Below are positions 60,115-64,000 of a stretch of 64,000 nt of DNA, piece by piece (the stretch's first letter is position 1; every line of letters starts with the position of its first letter). This DNA is from Lachnospiraceae bacterium (lineage in GTDB: Bacteria; Bacillota; Clostridia; Lachnospirales; Lachnospiraceae): the NCBI GenBank assembly GCA_017526745.1, contig JAFXQX010000015.1, positions 81,899 through 145,898 on the forward strand, read 5' to 3'. Both the position numbers and the translations under genes were made by a program. The notes beneath the pieces are model-generated. The model was not told the origin of the DNA. It made no database searches and saw only the letters and a program-made list of their open reading frames with translations.

Positions 60115-61128
60115 ATGATAAAACTGGTAAACGTTACAAAGATCTTTGACACTAAGGAAGGCAGTGTCACAGCGGCCGATCACGTAAACCTTGAGATAAA
60201 GGACGGTGAGATATTCGGCATCATAGGATTTTCGGGAGCGGGCAAGTCAACACTTGTCCGCTGCCTTAACCTTCTGGAAAAACCGAGCGAAGGCGAGGTG
60301 TGGTTTGATGACCTTAACCTTACAAAAGCTTCGGACAAGGAACTCCGCGAGGCCAGAAGGAGCATAGGGATGATCTTCCAGCAGTTCAACCTCCTGTCGC
60401 AGAGAAACGTCATCGACAACATATGCTATCCTTTGGAGATCGCCGGAGTTGACAAGAAGACGGCGAAAGAGAAGGCAAGAAAGCTGCTTGAGATAGTTGA
60501 ACTGTCAGACCGTGAAAGGGCATATCCCGCGCAGCTTTCCGGCGGGCAGAAACAGAGGGTCGCTATAGCGCGCTCTCTTGCAACGGATCCGAAGGTATTG
60601 TTGTGCGATGAGGCAACAAGCGCACTCGACCCGCTCACCACACGCAATATCCTTGCCCTGCTGAAAGAGATCAACGAAAAGCTCGGGGTAACCATCGTTG
60701 TCATTACGCACGAGATGAGAGTTGTCGAGCAGATATGCGACAGGGTTGCGGTAATGAGCGACGGCGTTGTTAAAGAGTGCGGAACGGTCAGCGAGATATT
60801 CCAGAATCCCAGGTCGGAAACAGCCAGAAAACTGGTCCTGCCGGAAAGAGGAGACAGTGTCAGAACGCCGACAAGGGATTTTATCAGGATCGTTTTTGAC
60901 GGACAGTCATCGTATGAGCCTGTCCTTGCACAGCTCATATTACATACGGGACTGGAACTGAACATTCTCGGAGCCGGCACGGAAGATATCGGCGGAGCGG
61001 CATACGGACAGCTTCTTATCGGGAAACCCGATGATGAAGCCCAGGTGGAACAGATAAGATCTTTTCTTGAATCAAAAGGAGTGAGCGCTGAGGTGGTAAG
61101 CGTATCCGAAGGAGGTTCAAATGGATGA
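60115..61128 (+). CDS. metN: Methionine ABC transporter ATPase
   Basis: A 337-residue ATPase. Walker A is GFSGAGKSTLVRC, the signature LSGGQKQRVAIARSL and Walker B VLLCDEATSALDP. The C-terminal NIL (ACT-like) domain (about 255-330) should bind methionine and inhibit transport when internal methionine is high. It overlaps metI by 8 bases. Together with metQ and metI it forms a complete D/L-methionine importer. Confidence 0.95.
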   Translation: MIKLVNVTKIFDTKEGSVTAADHVNLEIKDGEIFGIIGFSGAGKSTLVRCLNLLEKPSEGEVWFDDLNLTKASDKELREARRSIGMIFQQFNLLSQRNVIDNICYPLEIAGVDKKTAKEKARKLLEIVELSDRERAYPAQLSGGQKQRVAIARSLATDPKVLLCDEATSALDPLTTRNILALLKEINEKLGVTIVVITHEMRVVEQICDRVAVMSDGVVKECGTVSEIFQNPRSETARKLVLPERGDSVRTPTRDFIRIVFDGQSSYEPVLAQLILHTGLELNILGAGTEDIGGAAYGQLLIGKPDDEAQVEQIRSFLESKGVSAEVVSVSEGGSNG

Positions 61129-61783
61129 AAAACTCATAGAACTTCTGCTCGGCGGAGTGGGAGAGACATTTTATATGGTCATAGTATCCACGCTGTCGGC
61201 TTATATACTCGGCATTCCTTTAGGGGTGCTCGTATATGTTACCGGTGAAGGCGGAATACGGCAGAACAGGCCGGTAAACGTGATACTCAGCCTTATCATC
61301 AACATCGTAAGGAGCGTGCCGTTCCTGATCCTTCTTGTTGCGATCCTTCCTTTTACGAGATTTGTTGTCGGAACGACGATCGGATCGACTGCATCCATTG
61401 TACCGCTTGTGGTGGCTGCTGCTCCTTTTGTTGCGAGAATGGTTGAGTCATCGCTCAAAGAGGTCGATCTGGGTGTGATAGAAGCCGCAAAGGCAATGGG
61501 TTCAACGGACTGGCAGATAATCTCAAAAGTGCTCCTTCCCGAAGCGGGTCCGTCCCTGCTCCTTGGTATGACGATCGCATTTGCCACCATACTCGGATAT
61601 TCCGCCATGGCGGGTTTTGTCGGAGGCGGCGGGCTCGGCGCCATCGCAGTCAACTACGGATACTACAGGTACCAGACCAAAGTCATGATGATAACGGTCG
61701 CACTTCTTGTCATCATCGTACAGATATTCCAGGAAGGCGGCATCAAACTGGTCAACAGGATCGACAGGAGAATGAAGAACTGA
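61121..61783 (+). CDS. metI: Methionine ABC transporter permease
   Basis: Membrane permease of 220 residues with five to six helices and the coupling loop EAAKAMGSTDWQIISKVLLPEA that contacts MetN (quoted only to mark its place at about 125-146). GETFYMVIVSTL near the N terminus is typical. GGAGG lies before the ATG, within the end of metN. Confidence 0.94.
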   Translation: MDEKLIELLLGGVGETFYMVIVSTLSAYILGIPLGVLVYVTGEGGIRQNRPVNVILSLIINIVRSVPFLILLVAILPFTRFVVGTTIGSTASIVPLVVAAAPFVARMVESSLKEVDLGVIEAAKAMGSTDWQIISKVLLPEAGPSLLLGMTIAFATILGYSAMAGFVGGGGLGAIAVNYGYYRYQTKVMMITVALLVIIVQIFQEGGIKLVNRIDRRMKN

Positions 61784-61812
61784 TCGTATGATCGTTCCAT
61801 GGAGTTTTTACA

Positions 61813-62565
61813 ATGCTTGAACTGAAGAACGTATCTTTCAAAGTTAATGAGGACGGCCAGGACAGGGAGATAATCGGGAACATAACGCTTAAGGTTCCCG
61901 ACGGGAGGCTTGTCGTCATAACAGGTCCCAACGGAGGCGGAAAATCAACGCTTGCAAGGCTTATTGCCGGGATAGCAAAACCCGATTCCGGGAGTATACT
62001 GCTGGATGATGAGGATATAACGGATATGTCCATAACAGAGAGGGCAAAGCGCGGGATCGCCTTTGCTTTCCAGCAGCCGGTAAGATTTAAGGGGATCCAG
62101 GTGTTTGATCTGATAAGACTTGCGACCGGGCGCGATATCTCAATGACGGATGCATGCCAGTATCTGGCCAGCGTCGGACTGTGCGCAAGGGATTACATAG
62201 ACCGTGAGGTCAACTCCAGCCTGTCAGGCGGAGAACTTAAGAGGATAGAGATCGCGACCGTGCTTGCGAGAGGTTCCAAACTGTCGATATTTGACGAGCC
62301 CGAGGCCGGTATAGATCTGTGGAGCTTTTCCAACCTGATCGATGTGTTTGAGGGGATGCGCCGAAATATCAAGGGCGGATCGATCATCATCATATCGCAT
62401 CAGGAAAGGATACTGTCCATTGCCGATGAGATAATCGTGATCAAAAACGGTGCGGTTGCCGATCAGGGGCCGAAGGATAAGATCCTGCCCTCCCTTACAG
62501 GTACGGCGGATGCGGTGCCCGAATGCAGGATGAGCGGTGTCAGAACAGGAGATGACAAATGTTAG
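61813..62565 (+). CDS. sufC: SufC-type Fe-S assembly ATPase
   Basis: ABC-type ATPase of 250 residues partnering the SufB/D-like scaffold. Walker A is GPNGGGKSTLARL, the signature LSGGELKRIEIATVL, and the Walker B region reads IFDEPEAGIDLWS, the form seen in SufC (DEPDSGLD-like). FQQPVRFKGIQ is the Q-loop. It overlaps the scaffold gene by 7 bases. No SufS, SufU or separate SufD is adjacent, so this looks like the minimal two-gene SmsC/SmsB-type system. Confidence 0.88.
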   Translation: MLELKNVSFKVNEDGQDREIIGNITLKVPDGRLVVITGPNGGGKSTLARLIAGIAKPDSGSILLDDEDITDMSITERAKRGIAFAFQQPVRFKGIQVFDLIRLATGRDISMTDACQYLASVGLCARDYIDREVNSSLSGGELKRIEIATVLARGSKLSIFDEPEAGIDLWSFSNLIDVFEGMRRNIKGGSIIIISHQERILSIADEIIVIKNGAVADQGPKDKILPSLTGTADAVPECRMSGVRTGDDKC

Positions 62566-63485
62566 AGCTTGATGAGATACAAAAAAGACTCCTTGCCGAA
62601 GTTGCCGACCTTCACAAAGTTCCCGAGGGCGCTTATAACATACGTTCAAACGGCGGATCGGTCGGAAGGGCATCTACGGAGAATATTGAGATAATACCGC
62701 GCGAGGACGGGCAGGGCCTTACCGTACGGATAAAGGCCGGCACAAAGAATGAGAGCGTGCATATTCCCGTTGTCATGACAAAGAGCGGGATAAAAGAGAC
62801 CGTATACAATGATTTTTACATAGGTGAGGATGCGGATGTGACGATAGTTGCGGGATGCGGGATCGATAACTGCGGCACGCAGGATTCGCAGCACGATGGT
62901 ATACACAGGTTCTTTGTCGAGAAGGGTGCAAAGGTAAAATACGTCGAGAAGCATTACGGCTCCGGAAACGGCGCGGGCAAAAGGATATTAAACCCCGGTA
63001 CCGAAGTGTACCAGAAGGAAGACAGCCGAGTTGAGATGGAGATGGTCCAGATAAAGGGTGTTGATGATACTAACAGGACCACGAAGGCTGAGCTTGCCGC
63101 AGGGGCTGCGCTTGTTGTACGCGAGCGTCTCATGACGCATAACGACCAGAATGCGGTGAGCACTTATGTTGTGGAAATGAACGGTGAAGGTGCCAGCGCC
63201 GATGTCGTATCAAGATCGGTCGCACGCGACAACTCATACCAGAAGTTCGATGCAAAGCTTGTCGGAAATGCTGCATGCTCGGGGCATACCGAGTGTGACT
63301 CGATCATAATGGATAAGGGAAGGATACTGGCGGTGCCCGGTCTTGAGGCAAACGATGTCGATGCTGCGCTCGTACATGAAGCCGCGATCGGTAAGATCGC
63401 AGGAGATCAGATCATAAAGCTCATGACTCTCGGCCTGTCAGAGGCTGAGGCCGAAGAACAGATAATAAACGGATTCTTAAAGTGA
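62559..63485 (+). CDS. SufB/SufD-like Fe-S cluster scaffold (single-subunit type)
   Basis: A 308-residue beta-helix scaffold, far shorter than SufB or SufD (over 400 residues). VTIVAGCGIDNCGTQDSQHDG, GAKVKYVEKHYG and SGHTECDSIIMDKG are the recognisable SufBD-core stretches. It has several Cys and His residues that could hold a cluster (Cys in GCGIDNCG, His in DGIHRF). With sufC it forms a minimal pair resembling the archaeal and anaerobic SMS system. It lies directly after metNIQ, in a sulfur-related gene block. Confidence 0.85.
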   Translation: MLELDEIQKRLLAEVADLHKVPEGAYNIRSNGGSVGRASTENIEIIPREDGQGLTVRIKAGTKNESVHIPVVMTKSGIKETVYNDFYIGEDADVTIVAGCGIDNCGTQDSQHDGIHRFFVEKGAKVKYVEKHYGSGNGAGKRILNPGTEVYQKEDSRVEMEMVQIKGVDDTNRTTKAELAAGAALVVRERLMTHNDQNAVSTYVVEMNGEGASADVVSRSVARDNSYQKFDAKLVGNAACSGHTECDSIIMDKGRILAVPGLEANDVDAALVHEAAIGKIAGDQIIKLMTLGLSEAEAEEQIINGFLK

Positions 63486-63492
63486 GGTTAAG

Positions 63493-63978
63493 ATGGATCG
63501 TTTTGATGAATTTTATGAGGTGATAAAACGCCTTCGTGCGAAGGACGGATGCCCGTGGGATCGGGAACAGACCCACGCAACCCTTAAAGCGCCGTGTATG
63601 GAAGAGGCCGCAGAAGTGATCTGCGGCATCAACATTTATGAGGAAACGGGGTGCTGCGACAACCTGAAAGAGGAGCTCGGGGATCTTCTGCTTCAGGTGA
63701 TGATGCATGCCGTGATCGCCGAGGAGGAAGGCCTGTTCACGATAGAAGATGTGATCGATTCCATCACACAGAAGATGATCCGGCGGCATCCTCATGTTTT
63801 CGGTGACGTTACGGTTTCCTACTCGGACCAGGTGCTTGCCAACTGGGAGCAGATCAAGAAGACCGAGAAGGAGAAGGTCCCTGTTGACGAGACCAAGTTT
63901 CTGTTCGAGGCATTCAACGAAGCCGAAAGCCTTATCGACCGCGCAAGAAAGCGCAAGGAATCGAAACTGAAAGACTGA
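63493..63978 (+). CDS. MazG-type nucleotide pyrophosphohydrolase
   Basis: A 161-residue single-domain house-cleaning enzyme. Motifs are CPWDREQTHATLKAPCMEEA, the metal-binding EEAAEVI with the EELGDLLLQVMMH helix, and RRHPHVFGD. E. coli MazG has two such domains in about 260 residues; here only the catalytic half is present. GAGGTTAAG precedes the ATG. A REP-like sequence begins four bases after the stop. Confidence 0.9.
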   Translation: MDRFDEFYEVIKRLRAKDGCPWDREQTHATLKAPCMEEAAEVICGINIYEETGCCDNLKEELGDLLLQVMMHAVIAEEEGLFTIEDVIDSITQKMIRRHPHVFGDVTVSYSDQVLANWEQIKKTEKEKVPVDETKFLFEAFNEAESLIDRARKRKESKLKD

Positions 63979-63981
63979 GAA

Positions 63982-64000
63982 GTGAGACAGGGGGCGGAGA
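63982..64000. repeat. Start of a second REP-like element (cut by window end)
   Basis: GTGAGACAGGGGGCGGAGA matches the outer unit of the palindrome at 9301-9320 (GTGAGACAGGCGGACGGAGA) with one substitution and one missing base. It sits immediately after mazG, in the same position relative to a stop codon as the first copy. The rest lies beyond the window. Confidence 0.75.

Overview
The window reads as a chromosomal segment of an anaerobic Clostridia species, most likely a Lachnospiraceae member. This rests on the Firmicutes housekeeping order priA-def-fmt-yugP-rsmB-rlmN-prpC-prkC-rsgA-rpe, AGGAG-type ribosome binding sites, lipoproteins with long Ala/Glu/Pro linkers, a YesM/YesN-type two-component pair, TelA/XpaC-type genes and a two-gene SufC/SufB-like Fe-S assembly unit. 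Genus cannot be assigned by reading alone. I see no rRNA, tRNA, CRISPR array, prophage or transposase. The only mobile-like sequences are a 134-bp imperfect hairpin (203-336) and a REP-like palindrome (9303-9404) whose sequence recurs at the very end of the window.

Layout. (1) 1-6941: the end of an unknown gene, a hairpin element, a divergently transcribed SGNH-hydrolase lipoprotein, then a short operon with a very short GH115-like protein, a sialate O-acetylesterase-like enzyme, an Sfp-type phosphopantetheinyl transferase and an isopropylmalate-synthase-like HMGL enzyme, closed by a terminator. (2) 7007-12865: a zinc-type metal efflux unit (promoter overlapped by an ArsR-type operator, free HMA metallochaperone, P1B ATPase, SmtB/CzrA-like sensor) whose last gene overlaps a YesN response regulator, followed by a YesM histidine kinase and a terminator. 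(3) 12942-21200: a YtfQ/YtfR/YtfT/YjfF-type sugar ABC transporter with two different binding proteins, then an L-ribulokinase-like kinase and L-ribulose-5-phosphate 4-epimerase. Together these look like an L-arabinose (or arabinose-containing ligand) uptake and catabolism operon, without the isomerase.

(4) 21231-35665: a signalling block. It holds an unknown protein, a DUF2298-type membrane protein, a FIST sensor protein, and a protein that fuses ferredoxin-like clusters and an [FeFe]-hydrogenase H-cluster domain to degenerate GGDEF and intact EAL domains. After a terminator come XpaC-like and TelA proteins, two tandem membrane GGDEF/EAL paralogues (one apparently catalytically dead, one intact), an EAL/HDOD protein and a small unknown protein. 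Four c-di-GMP-type proteins in about 10 kb, one apparently wired to a redox or H2 sensor, is the most unusual feature of the window.

(5) 35711-63978: 28 same-strand genes with no gap larger than 38 bases and no visible terminator. It begins with translation, rRNA modification and Ser/Thr kinase housekeeping genes. It continues, starting from a 4-base overlap with rpe, into a roughly 10-kb cell-envelope glycan cluster: UbiA-type polyprenyl-phosphate phosphoribosyltransferase, HAD phosphatases, two SMR-type flippase subunits, a DRE-TIM aldolase, a ThDP enzyme, a GT2, a GT-C-like membrane protein and a DegT aminotransferase. It ends with sulfur and Fe-S genes (serine acetyltransferase, mnmA, metQNI, sufC, sufB-like) and mazG. 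The glycan cluster could make a polyprenyl-linked pentose or amino-sugar decoration that I cannot match to a described pathway.
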